Origin: GCA-2746795 sp046496595
GTDB taxonomy: Bacteria > Chloroflexota > Anaerolineae > Promineifilales > Promineifilaceae
Direction: 5' to 3'
DNA: 23,981 nucleotides
Assembly (NCBI GenBank): GCA_046496595.1
Contig: JAWOGU010000282.1
Span: 1 to 23,981, forward strand
Below, one piece after another: positions 15,111-22,239 of the stretch (its first letter is position 1; every line of letters starts with the position of its first letter). Both the position numbers and the translations under genes were made by a program. A model generated the notes under the pieces. It made no database searches, was not told the origin of the DNA, and saw nothing but the letters and a program-made list of their open reading frames with translations.

Positions 15111-15764
15111 TTAAACGGCCGTTCCAATCAAATACAGCGCGGGGTAGAAAATAATCCAGATCACGTCTACATAGTGCCAGTAAAGCGCCGTGCCTTCCAC
15201 ACCCCAATGCCGCTCGGCCGTAAACGCACCCTTGCGTCCACGATTCCACACCACCAGAATCAGGAAAATGCCGGACAACACATGCAGGGCGTGCATGCCC
15301 GTCATCATAAAGAAAACGCCGCCATACACACCATCCCAGGGCTTCAGATGACCAAACACCTCAATGCCGGCCACTTCCCCGCTCAGGCCAAAAATGTTCC
15401 ATTCAAAAAACACCACGCCCACAAAAAAGAGCGCGCCCAACAAAGCCGCCGCCATAAAACTGCGCGTAAACTGCTTGACGTCGCCAAACTCCATGCCCGT
15501 TTCACCGCGATAAACGAAATAACTACTGAGGAGGAGAATCGCTGTGGTCAGAAAGCCCATTTCCTGGCTTAACTCAGGCCGCGTCTGGCCTACACCTGGC
15601 TCAAACCACAAGTAAAAACGCGCCAACAGCAGCGCCCCAAACAAGAAAAGCTCCGAAATAAAGAACAACCACAAACCCAAGCGGTTCGCTTTTAACTGCG
15701 TGGCATAAGGCAGCTCATGGCTGCTATGTTCATGTTCGTCATGATGGGCAGTGACAGCACTCAT
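15111..15764 (-). CDS. coxC: Cytochrome c oxidase subunit III
   Basis: This 217-residue membrane protein has five predicted spans, the short form usual in bacterial caa3 oxidases, which lacks the first two helices of the mitochondrial protein. A His-rich start (HHDEHEHSSHELPYAT) is followed by KANRLGLWLFFISELFLFGALLLARFY, then YRGETGMEF, GVYGGVFFMMTGMHALHVLSGIFL, and WGVEGTALYWHYVDVIWIIFYPALYL, the last a clear family signature. Its ATG overlaps the stop of the upstream small subunit by 4 bases. An exact palindrome at 15114 encodes the C-terminal Thr-Ala-Val and runs into the stop codon. Confidence 0.97.
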   Translation of the reverse strand: MSAVTAHHDEHEHSSHELPYATQLKANRLGLWLFFISELFLFGALLLARFYLWFEPGVGQTRPELSQEMGFLTTAILLLSSYFVYRGETGMEFGDVKQFTRSFMAAALLGALFFVGVVFFEWNIFGLSGEVAGIEVFGHLKPWDGVYGGVFFMMTGMHALHVLSGIFLILVVWNRGRKGAFTAERHWGVEGTALYWHYVDVIWIIFYPALYLIGTAV

Positions 15765-15967
15765 GAATGACTCTCCTCATCGCGCCATACGCGGTACATA
15801 TGCATAAACACCCAGGCCACTACCGCCGCTTTCAACAGCGCCACAATCAACAACAAAACGGTCGAGCTGCTGTTCAGAGCGATATAAAATTCCACAATCG
15901 TCAACAGCGCCAGCAAAACCAACACCACATTCCCGCGCCGCATGGCTGCTTTTTTACCATCTGCCAT
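15761..15967 (-). CDS. Cytochrome c oxidase subunit IV-like small protein
   Basis: This 68-residue protein has two membrane spans (NVVLVLLALLTIVEFYIAL and VLLLIVALLKAAVVAWVFMHM). The KAAVVAWVFMHMYR segment is typical of the bacterial subunit IV family of caa3/quinol oxidases. The ATG at 15967 is chosen because GGAGAG stands 6-11 bases ahead; the TTG at 15982 falls within that ribosome site. It is translationally coupled to coxC by an ATGA overlap. Confidence 0.9.
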   Translation of the reverse strand: MADGKKAAMRRGNVVLVLLALLTIVEFYIALNSSSTVLLLIVALLKAAVVAWVFMHMYRVWRDEESHS

Positions 15968-16007
15968 GTTTATTCTCTCCAATTTAACTTAACCACATGC
16001 CATAAAC

Positions 16008-16051
16008 GGTTTACTGAACACCGAACACGGTTCACTTGTTCACTGTTCCCT
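16008..16051. repeat. Heptamer tandem repeat (GTTCACT family)
   Basis: GTTTACT, GAACACC, GAACACG then GTTCACT, GTTCCCT units, partly inverted. It lies in the coxA-subunit IV spacer and belongs to the same family as 7788-7819 and 10868-10918. Confidence 0.75.
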
Positions 16052-16054
16052 AAA

Positions 16055-17920
16055 TCAATCCCCAGACGGTACCGGCGCAGCATGCAACCTGACATATGCC
16101 GGATCATCCTTTGCGCCATAGCCATACGGATCGCCAACCACTTCAAACGGCCGTTCATAGTTAAACTCCGGCACCGGATACGGAATCTGCCATTCCGGTG
16201 AACGAGAACCCCAGGGATTCTCAGGAGCCATCTGCTTGGCGCGGGCGCTGCTCACCAGATTGTAAACCATAATCAGCACCGACCAGCCAATGATAAAGGC
16301 CGCAATCGTAATCAACACCTGCGTACTCTCTATCCCCAAAGCCGGATCATAATCCGAAATACGACGGCGCATACCCAACAGGCCAATCTGCATCTGGCCC
16401 AGACTCATCACCCAGAAACCGGGCACCATCAGCCAAAAATGCAGCCTGCCTAAGGACTCTTTATACATGCGTCCTGTTATCTTGGGGAACCAGTAATAAA
16501 TAGCGGCAAAATAGGCAAACACAAAGCCGCCAAACATCGTGGCGTGGAAGTGCCCTACCACCCAATAACTGTCATGCAAATGCAAATCAGTAGGTACCGT
16601 ACCCAAAATCGGACCGGTCACACCGCCAATTAAAAACACGGAAATCGCGCCCATCACAAAAAGCATCGGCGTTTCAAACGTCAGTTTGCCTTCCCACATC
16701 GTCGCCATCCAGCTAAAGAACTTAACGCCGGTCGGAATTGCCACAAACAAAGTCGCTATCATAAACGGCACCCGCAAAGCGTCGTTCATGCCAGAGGTAA
16801 ACATATGGTGCGCCCACACCAGAAAGCCGACGAAAGCAATGCCCAGACTGGACAGCGCAATCCACTTGTAGCCAAACAACGGCTTGCGCGAAAACACCGG
16901 CAGCAGTTCGCTGATAATGCCCAAACCGGGCAGTACAAACACGTAAACCACCGGATGCGAATAGAACCAGAACAAATGCTGGTAAAGGATAGGATCACCG
17001 CCGTTGACCGGGTTGAAAAAGGTCAGGCCAGCCACACGCTCCATTACATTCAACGTCAGAGCCACGCCCACGGTTTGCGTAGCGGTAAACTGAATCAAGG
17101 ATGTGGCAATGGCGGCCCACACAAAAATGGGCATCCGAAACAAGGACATACCGGGCGCCCGCATAAAAGCTACCGTCACCAACAGGTTAATGGATCCGGC
17201 AATCGACGAAAAGCCGACCAGATAGAAACCCATCAGGAACAGGACCACCCCCAGCGGTGCGCGGAAGGTCAGCGTGGGATAACCAACCCAACCGGTATCC
17301 CAGCCCCCCACAACCATGCCGCCCAAAATCAAGACGACGGCCGGAATACCGACCCAGTAACTAAAGGCATTCAGACGGGGGAAAGCCATGTCGGAAGCGC
17401 CAATCATTAAGGGCACCAGGTAATTGATCATCGCGCCCACGCCCAGCAGAATACTGGCAATCATGACAATGCCGTGCGCGCTGAACAAGGTATTGTACTG
17501 GTCATTATTCAGAAGCTGCATACCCGGCTGCGCCAGTTCCAGGCGGAATATCAGAGCAAACAGACCGCCCACCAACAGCACCAACACGCTGGTGTAACCA
17601 TACTGAATACCAATCACCTTGTGGTTAACATCTACATTGACGTAGCGAGACCATTCCGGTCTGCCTTCTTTAACGCCATGCTGAAGCGGCGTCTTTTTGC
17701 CAACAATCCATTTGAGCCAGTCGGTTAAGGCGCCGGCGAAAAGCAAAAAGCCAAAGACGCTTAAAATGGAGCCAAAGACAATTCCCGGCTCCGGGTTTGG
17801 CTCTAACCCCATCGCCGCCCGAATGGCGTTGACAAAGCCAATACCGCCAAACATGAACAACGCCTGACCGATCAAGCCACGGACATACGCAGACGTTAAC
17901 ATGATTCTTAATGCTCTCAT
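16055..17920 (-). CDS. coxA: Cytochrome c oxidase subunit I, A2-type
   Basis: This subunit carries heme a, heme a3 and CuB and reduces O2 while pumping protons. The ATG at 17920 (621 residues) is preferred: GGGAGG is 6 bases ahead, whereas the ATG at 17926 touches it. Ligands: H149 and H459 for the low-spin heme, H457 for the high-spin heme, H322, H371 and H372 for CuB. Tyr326 is the cross-linked tyrosine. K400 (GVKFFSW) marks the K channel and D177 (GASDMAFPR) the D-channel entry. The A1 glutamate motif GHPEVY is YSHPVVY here, the mark of A2 enzymes. About 95 residues with two extra spans precede the usual first helix. A palindrome at 16146 is read as Glu-Arg-Pro-Phe. Confidence 0.98.
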   Translation of the reverse strand: MRALRIMLTSAYVRGLIGQALFMFGGIGFVNAIRAAMGLEPNPEPGIVFGSILSVFGFLLFAGALTDWLKWIVGKKTPLQHGVKEGRPEWSRYVNVDVNHKVIGIQYGYTSVLVLLVGGLFALIFRLELAQPGMQLLNNDQYNTLFSAHGIVMIASILLGVGAMINYLVPLMIGASDMAFPRLNAFSYWVGIPAVVLILGGMVVGGWDTGWVGYPTLTFRAPLGVVLFLMGFYLVGFSSIAGSINLLVTVAFMRAPGMSLFRMPIFVWAAIATSLIQFTATQTVGVALTLNVMERVAGLTFFNPVNGGDPILYQHLFWFYSHPVVYVFVLPGLGIISELLPVFSRKPLFGYKWIALSSLGIAFVGFLVWAHHMFTSGMNDALRVPFMIATLFVAIPTGVKFFSWMATMWEGKLTFETPMLFVMGAISVFLIGGVTGPILGTVPTDLHLHDSYWVVGHFHATMFGGFVFAYFAAIYYWFPKITGRMYKESLGRLHFWLMVPGFWVMSLGQMQIGLLGMRRRISDYDPALGIESTQVLITIAAFIIGWSVLIMVYNLVSSARAKQMAPENPWGSRSPEWQIPYPVPEFNYERPFEVVGDPYGYGAKDDPAYVRLHAAPVPSGD

Positions 17921-17975
17921 ACACATCCTCCCAAAATAATCATTATCTTCGTTTCTTTTGGGTTATTGATCTGGG

Positions 17976-18008
17976 AGACCTGACAGGTTTTTGAAACCTG
18001 TCAGGTCT
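17976..18008. repeat. Perfect 15-bp inverted repeat between coxB and coxA
   Basis: AGACCTGACAGGTTT (17976-17990) is followed by a 3-base loop and its exact inverse (17994-18008). No T-run follows on the minus strand, so it is not a classic terminator. It may set the stability or ratio of the two parts of the cox mRNA. Confidence 0.9.
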
Positions 18009-18022
18009 AATTATCTAATTCT

Positions 18023-19099
18023 TTACTCTATAGTTCGCATGAAGGCGATCAGGTCATCGATGATGTCAATTTCGATGCCTTCGGCGGCTAACAGTTCCGC
18101 TTCTCGATCGGGGATTCGCGTTTCGTAACCCATGGCAGCCATCAGGCTGGGATCGGCAAAACCGGCTACGATTTTGGCGTTTGGATCCATAATGGATTCG
18201 CGAATATAGGCGTCATCCACTATAACGGTGGTACCATCAATTAATTCCTCTTCACGGCCGAAAATACCTGCCCAGGAAGGACCAGCTGCGCCCGGAGCGC
18301 CGGTTAGATTATGGCAGCCGGCACAGCCCAGCTCGGTATACCAGATTTCGCCCCGTGCTTCAGGCGTCAGGTCGGCAAAGGCAGGTACAGACAGGCGTTC
18401 TTCCACCCAGGCGTCAAATTCGGCCTGATTTACCACCTGCACATCTGCCACCATTTTGGAGTGGTCAAATCCGCATATTTCGGCACAGAGCAGCCTGTAG
18501 TCGCCTTCTTTAGTGGGGGTGATACGCAAGTAGGTGGTTGTAGCGGGAACCAAGTCTTGCTTAACACGGAACTCCGGTATCCAGAAGGAATGGAGTACGT
18601 CCAGAGATTCCATTTCCAGGACAATTTTTTGGTCAACTGGCAGCACCATGGTTGATGATTTGATGCCTTCCTGTTCAGGGTATTCAAACTGCCAGGACCA
18701 CTGCTGCCCATAGACTTTGATGGTCATTTCATCGGGCTGTTCCGCTGTCAAGGCGGTCAGGACGGTGGTGCCCCAATAGCCAAAACCCAACACGACGATG
18801 ACCGGCAGGATGGTCCAGGCAATTTCCAACCCGGTATGCCCATGGACGTAGGGTCCAGGTTCGTCATCCCCTTCCCGGCGGCGAAACACGACAGCCGCAT
18901 ACAGCATCAAGACCATGATCAAGGAAAAAAGGAAGGCAATGAGCCAGAAGTGCCAGTAGAACATGAGGTCAATGGGCACTGCCTGAGCGCTGGCAGCCAC
19001 TGGCAGCCGGTAAAGTGGACCCAGAATGAAAAAACGCAAAAAGACAGTGGTGGCGATGACCAAAACAGTGACGGCAATATAATGTTTTGCTTTACCCAT
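18023..19099 (-). CDS. coxB: Cytochrome c oxidase subunit II with fused cytochrome c domain
   Basis: This 358-residue protein starts at the ATG at 19099, with AGGA about 10 bases ahead; a longer frame would cross the palindrome hairpin. It passes electrons from its cytochrome c domain to CuA and on to subunit I. Two spans (about 50-71 and 92-112) hold it in the membrane. The CuA site is complete: H170, C205, E207, C209, H213, M216, and GQQWSWQFEYP (131-141) is the usual electron-entry motif. Residues about 245-358 are a c-type cytochrome with heme-binding CAGCH (259-263). The usual distal MP motif after DPNAKIVAGF is absent; M320 or M323 are candidate ligands. It fits a caa3-type oxidase. Confidence 0.97.
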   Translation of the reverse strand: MGKAKHYIAVTVLVIATTVFLRFFILGPLYRLPVAASAQAVPIDLMFYWHFWLIAFLFSLIMVLMLYAAVVFRRREGDDEPGPYVHGHTGLEIAWTILPVIVVLGFGYWGTTVLTALTAEQPDEMTIKVYGQQWSWQFEYPEQEGIKSSTMVLPVDQKIVLEMESLDVLHSFWIPEFRVKQDLVPATTTYLRITPTKEGDYRLLCAEICGFDHSKMVADVQVVNQAEFDAWVEERLSVPAFADLTPEARGEIWYTELGCAGCHNLTGAPGAAGPSWAGIFGREEELIDGTTVIVDDAYIRESIMDPNAKIVAGFADPSLMAAMGYETRIPDREAELLAAEGIEIDIIDDLIAFMRTIE

Positions 19100-19128
19100 A
19101 TGGTTGTATCCTGCGAGAATTAGTTTGA

Positions 19129-19169
19129 CGGGAAAAACGGCCGTTTCCATATTAAACGGCCGTTTCCCG
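19129..19169. repeat. Hairpin made of two AACGGCCGTT palindromes ahead of coxB
   Basis: CGGGAAAAACGGCCGTTT (19129-19146) and AAACGGCCGTTTCCCG (19154-19169) are inverted with a 7-base loop and a 2-base bulge. Each arm is itself a copy of the palindrome. It lies in the spacer between the unknown membrane gene and coxB, 30 bases before the coxB start. Confidence 0.85.
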
Positions 19170-19200
19170 CTCAACTCAATTGTTGGTAATCATCCAATAC

Positions 19201-19977
19201 TTACAGCGGATTGTTGAAATAAAGCATGAGGCCCAAGCCAACCCCTACCACCAGCAGCCCGGTGATGAGCACGGCAATAAAGTCCCAAGGAATGGGCGCA
19301 TTATCGTTGTCGGCCACGGCGTTCAAGCGTTTCCGGCGCGCCAATAAGGCCAGCAAGGGAATGGTAATGATGAATAGGGCAATGATGATCGGCAGACCAG
19401 AATTGAAGGTCTGGCCAAATAGAATAATTTCACCGGTGGGTGAAACAAGCCCGTACGTGAGAGTGGCGATTAAGGCCACAAAGAAGAGAACCAATAATGA
19501 GAAACTAACCGGATCCAACCCATAAACATAGCCTTCTGGTTTGTGGGGTTCCGGTTGGCTGGCCCGTTTGGCTTTCAGTTTTTCGATGTTCTTGCCTTCC
19601 AGAGAGGCTACGCTCGTCTGGTAATCTTCACTGGCGGCCACCTGTCCGGTGAATTTGCCGCCCAGGCGCATCAGCAGGGTAATCACCAAGCCCGCGCCAA
19701 TCACGGAAACTGTGACGACGGCGAATAAGAAAGCAAATGCCTGCCATCCCGCCAAATCCAACTGACTGGCGCCCACCATGGAAGCAATAGGCTCCGGAAT
19801 GGGCACCACAATCGGCGCTATTGTTGTGGCAGGGCGGGCTGCGCCGCCAAAGACGGATCCCAGACCACTAAAATTAAGAGATTGTGCGATTAAGGGCCAG
19901 ACAACAGCCATAACGGCCGTTGCCATCAGGATCAAGAGTATAATCAACCAACTTCCTAACGATTTGATTCGTGCCAA
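19201..19977 (-). CDS. Unknown membrane protein, first gene of the cox operon
   Basis: This is a 258-residue protein not recognised as a named family. It has about five predicted membrane spans: near 9-30, 79-103, 158-180, 190-212 and 232-254. A Pro-rich external loop lies at about 47-66 (ARPATTIAPIVVPIPEP) and a charged loop at about 105-150 (GKFTGQVAASEDYQTSVASLEGKNIEKLKAKRASQ). The start is the TTG at 19977, with GAGGAGAGG close ahead; no in-frame ATG fits better. Being first in the operon, with the redox-type operators upstream, suggests a part in oxidase assembly, stability or quinol/cytochrome interaction. This is by context only. An exact palindrome at 19912 is read as Thr-Ala-Val. Confidence 0.75.
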   Translation of the reverse strand: MARIKSLGSWLIILLILMATAVMAVVWPLIAQSLNFSGLGSVFGGAARPATTIAPIVVPIPEPIASMVGASQLDLAGWQAFAFLFAVVTVSVIGAGLVITLLMRLGGKFTGQVAASEDYQTSVASLEGKNIEKLKAKRASQPEPHKPEGYVYGLDPVSFSLLVLFFVALIATLTYGLVSPTGEIILFGQTFNSGLPIIIALFIITIPLLALLARRKRLNAVADNDNAPIPWDFIAVLITGLLVVGVGLGLMLYFNNPL

Positions 19978-20055
19978 AAGATCCTCTCCTCTTTTATGAA
20001 TGATTCACACATCTGGTGGGATGATTGCGACGTTTGTCAATTGGGAAAAATAACT

Positions 20056-20095
20056 TTGTGGACAATATCACAATCAGTTGTGCATTGTATCACAA
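20056..20095 (-). promoter_or_regulatory. Two tandem Rex-like (or CRP/FNR-like) operators upstream of the cox operon
   Basis: TTGTGGACAATATCACAA (20056-20073) and TTGTGCATTGTATCACAA (20078-20095) each match the Rex palindrome TTGTGA-N6-TCACAA at all but one base. Their centres are 22 bases apart, two helical turns. Read on the minus strand, each begins TTGTGATA, and the distal one includes an extended -10 (TGATACAAT). They lie 79-118 bases upstream of the first cox-operon gene. Confidence 0.65.
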
Positions 20096-20211
20096 TCAAC
20101 ATGCGCCACCAGAGAAAATTATGATCATGTTATTACATATTCTCATCTGGAACTAAGGATAATGACGAGAAATTTTACAGCCAAGCCGGACGAATTCAAA
20201 ACGACAATTCG

Positions 20212-20805
20212 CTACCGGGGCAGCCGGCTGCGCGGAAACAATGCCCGCCGTTTCGCCGGCTGCGGGTGAGCCGCCTCAAATTCTTCACGTAAAGACAACA
20301 AAGTGCGATGATAAAGCGATTTGATCGCGCCTTCACTGCGCCCCATAATGTCGCCCACTTCCGCATTGGAAAGACGTTCTACAAATTTGAGAATGAGCAG
20401 TTCCTGGCGGTCAGCCGGTAATCGCCGGATAGCGCCCAGGAGTACATCCTTGTCTTCCAGAATTTGCGTGGTGAATTCCGGATCTTCTTCATTAACGTGC
20501 CACTGCGCAATGTCGTCCAGGGCAATCACACGGCGGCGGCTGCGATCCCGGTGAAAGTTCGCCACCAAATTGTGGGCGATGCGATACAGCCAGGCGGAAA
20601 AAGGCAGCCCCTTATCTTCATAACGGCCGATATGGTTCATGGCCCGTTCAAAAATACGCGCCGTCAAATCTTCCGCATCATCGGCATTGCCCGTGCGGTA
20701 ATAAACGTAGTTATAAATACGATCGTAGTACCGCTCGTAAAGCAGCCCAAATGCTTCACTGTCTGTTTTTGCGCGTTCGATAAGTGCGGATTCTTCTGGA
20801 TCCAA
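20212..20805 (-). CDS. ECF-type RNA polymerase sigma factor
   Basis: This is a 197-residue protein. Region 2 spans about 15-80 (FGLLYERYYDRIYNYVYYRTGNADDAEDLTARIFERAM and LPFSAWLYRIAHNLVANFHRDRSRR), the standard core-binding and -10 recognition part of sigma-70 family ECF factors. Region 4 spans about 125-175 (AIRRLPADRQELLILKFVERLSNAEVGDIMGRSEGAIKSLYHRTLLSLR), the -35 recognition helix-turn-helix. The start is TTG at 20805, with AAGG at a fair distance. A basic tail follows. No anti-sigma gene is adjacent: the downstream neighbour is the cox operon and the upstream neighbour is divergent. The regulon is unknown. Confidence 0.93.
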   Translation of the reverse strand: MDPEESALIERAKTDSEAFGLLYERYYDRIYNYVYYRTGNADDAEDLTARIFERAMNHIGRYEDKGLPFSAWLYRIAHNLVANFHRDRSRRRVIALDDIAQWHVNEEDPEFTTQILEDKDVLLGAIRRLPADRQELLILKFVERLSNAEVGDIMGRSEGAIKSLYHRTLLSLREEFEAAHPQPAKRRALFPRSRLPR

Positions 20806-20822
20806 TGCTTAGTACCTTGTTC

Positions 20823-20854
20823 TGCTGCCTGCCGGTGAATTCGGCAGCAGTATA
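20823..20854 (-). promoter_or_regulatory. Promoter and leader hairpin of the sigma factor gene
   Basis: On the minus strand an extended -10 TGATATACT (TATACT at 20849-20854) is followed in the leader by CTGCTGCC and GGCAGCAG, an 8-bp stem with a 13-base loop. The -35 is weak. Confidence 0.4.
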
Positions 20855-21013
20855 TCAGATGCAGGATAGCCTGACGAAAATGGGAAGATGAGGGTTCCGG
20901 GGGAATCCGCAGCGTTCGTTTGCCACAATAAGAGCGTTGGGGCTGCTGCCCAATTTTTTCACATACTTCCAAATAATCCGGCTTAACGTTTCCCACACGG
21001 CAGCCGCCGCCGC

Positions 21014-21042
21014 TTGACGGCCGTTTTTCCCTCAGTTATCCT
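21014..21042 (+). promoter_or_regulatory. Promoter of the polysaccharide deacetylase gene (probably leaderless)
   Basis: -35 TTGACG (21014-21019), a 17-base spacer and -10 TATCCT (21037-21042) would start transcription at about 21049-21051, right at the ATG. The gene has no Shine-Dalgarno. A 9-of-10 palindrome copy (21017-21024 core) overlaps the -35 box. Confidence 0.5.
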
Positions 21043-21050
21043 CCCCGCCT

Positions 21051-22103
21051 ATGCTAAAAGAAGAAAATGGTTTCGTATGGATATTGCTTGGTTTACTAAT
21101 CCTGCTCACCGGAATAACGCTCAATGCCTGTGCGCCAACATCCGACGTGCTGGAAGCTCAAGTCATACCACCCAGCCCTGTCGCACAAACAGCCACCCCC
21201 ACGCCCCCGCCCCGCCCAACCCTGGCGCCGCCGCTGGTTTCAGTGAGTGGGGAAGAAACGGCCGTTCCTGCGGCAACACTTACAACTGAAATGATGGTGG
21301 GGGAAACGGCCGTTCCCCCCACCGTCATCCCCGTCATCGTCCCGCCCGCTTTCCTCTTGCCCACGCCCTCCGGCGCCAACATCTGGACCCTGCGCGTGCC
21401 CATCCTCATGTACCACTACCTCAGCGTCCCCCCCGCCGACGCCGACATCTACCGCACCGACCTTTCCGTCACGCCGGAAAACTTCCGCCAGCAAATGGCC
21501 TATCTCGCCGAAAACGGCTACACCCCCATCGACTTCTACCAACTCTCCGCCGCCATCACCGCTCAAACTGACCTGCCCGACAAACCCATCCTGCTCACCT
21601 TTGATGACGGCTACCTGGACAACTACGAAAACGCCTTCCCCATTCTGCAAGAATTCGGCTTCACCGCCACCTTCTTCATCATCACAGATCTGGCCGACCA
21701 GGGCGCGCCGGGCTATGCGAATTGGGAACAGCTTAAGGAAATGGCCGCCGCCGGGATGCGCATCGAATCGCACACCAAAAATCACCCTGACCTGAGCACC
21801 ATGGGCCGCGACGGCGTCATCTTCCAGGTCCTTGGCTCCCAGGAAACCATCGCCGCCCACATCGGCTACACTCCCCGCTACCTCTGCTATCCCGGCGGCC
21901 GTTACAACGCCGAAACGATGCAAATTTTGAGCGAACTAGGCCTGTGGGGCGCTGTCACCACCCAGGGCGGCGCCTGGCATAGCTTTGCAGACCGGTATGA
22001 ATGGGACCGCCAACGGATGCGCTACGATACCACCCTGGAGCAGTTCGCCCGCCTGATCGACCCGGAAAACACCGTCGGCGGCAAAGTCGTCACCGAAAAT
22101 TAA
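21051..22103 (+). CDS. Polysaccharide deacetylase lipoprotein (carbohydrate esterase family 4, NodB fold)
   Basis: This is a 350-residue protein. A lipoprotein signal ends in the lipobox LNAC with Cys27, so it should be anchored in the membrane. A Thr/Pro/Val linker follows (about 28-110). The NodB domain starts near 115: PILMYHYLSV, then TFDDGY (183-188) with catalytic Asp185 and metal ligand Asp186, metal ligands H241 and H245 in SHTKNHPDL, and CYPGGRYN (279-286). These enzymes remove acetyl groups from peptidoglycan, chitin-like or exopolysaccharide N-acetylglucosamine; the substrate here is not determined. Two exact palindromes (21257, 21305) in the linker code for repeated Glu-Thr-Ala-Val-Pro. 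It is transcribed divergently from the sigma factor and convergently with the oxidoreductase. Confidence 0.93.
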   Translation: MLKEENGFVWILLGLLILLTGITLNACAPTSDVLEAQVIPPSPVAQTATPTPPPRPTLAPPLVSVSGEETAVPAATLTTEMMVGETAVPPTVIPVIVPPAFLLPTPSGANIWTLRVPILMYHYLSVPPADADIYRTDLSVTPENFRQQMAYLAENGYTPIDFYQLSAAITAQTDLPDKPILLTFDDGYLDNYENAFPILQEFGFTATFFIITDLADQGAPGYANWEQLKEMAAAGMRIESHTKNHPDLSTMGRDGVIFQVLGSQETIAAHIGYTPRYLCYPGGRYNAETMQILSELGLWGAVTTQGGAWHSFADRYEWDRQRMRYDTTLEQFARLIDPENTVGGKVVTEN

Positions 22104-22106
22104 ACC

Positions 22107-22169
22107 TTTTGGTAACGACCCGGTCTGCTGCCTTCGACAAGCTCAGGCAGCAGGCTTTCGTTACAAACC
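22107..22169. repeat. Short REP-like element with GTAACGA/TCGTTAC ends
   Basis: The core CTGCTGCCT-(TCGACAAGCTC)-AGGCAGCAG (22125-22153) is a perfect 9-bp hairpin. It is enclosed by TTTTGGTAACGA (22107-22118) and TCGTTACAAA (ending at 22166), an inverted repeat with one extra base. The ends resemble those of the element at 12054-12167. Confidence 0.8.
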
Positions 22170-22177
22170 TTCTCCGT

Positions 22178-22239
22178 TTTCTGCCCCCCTGCCACTCGCC
22201 CCCCTGCCACCCGCCACTCTGCCCCTTGCCACTCTGCCC
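22178..22239. repeat. CCCCTGCCACT-type heptamer-like repeat
   Basis: A run of C-rich units (GCCACTC, GCCACCC, GCCACTC, TGCCCCT) on the plus strand lies between the two convergent genes. Related units occur at 13924-13983. Confidence 0.75.

Noticed and set aside
21240..21923. A 227-codon minus-strand open frame
   Set aside because: It is Gly/Val-rich antisense translation of the deacetylase gene; the plus strand has clear catalytic motifs.
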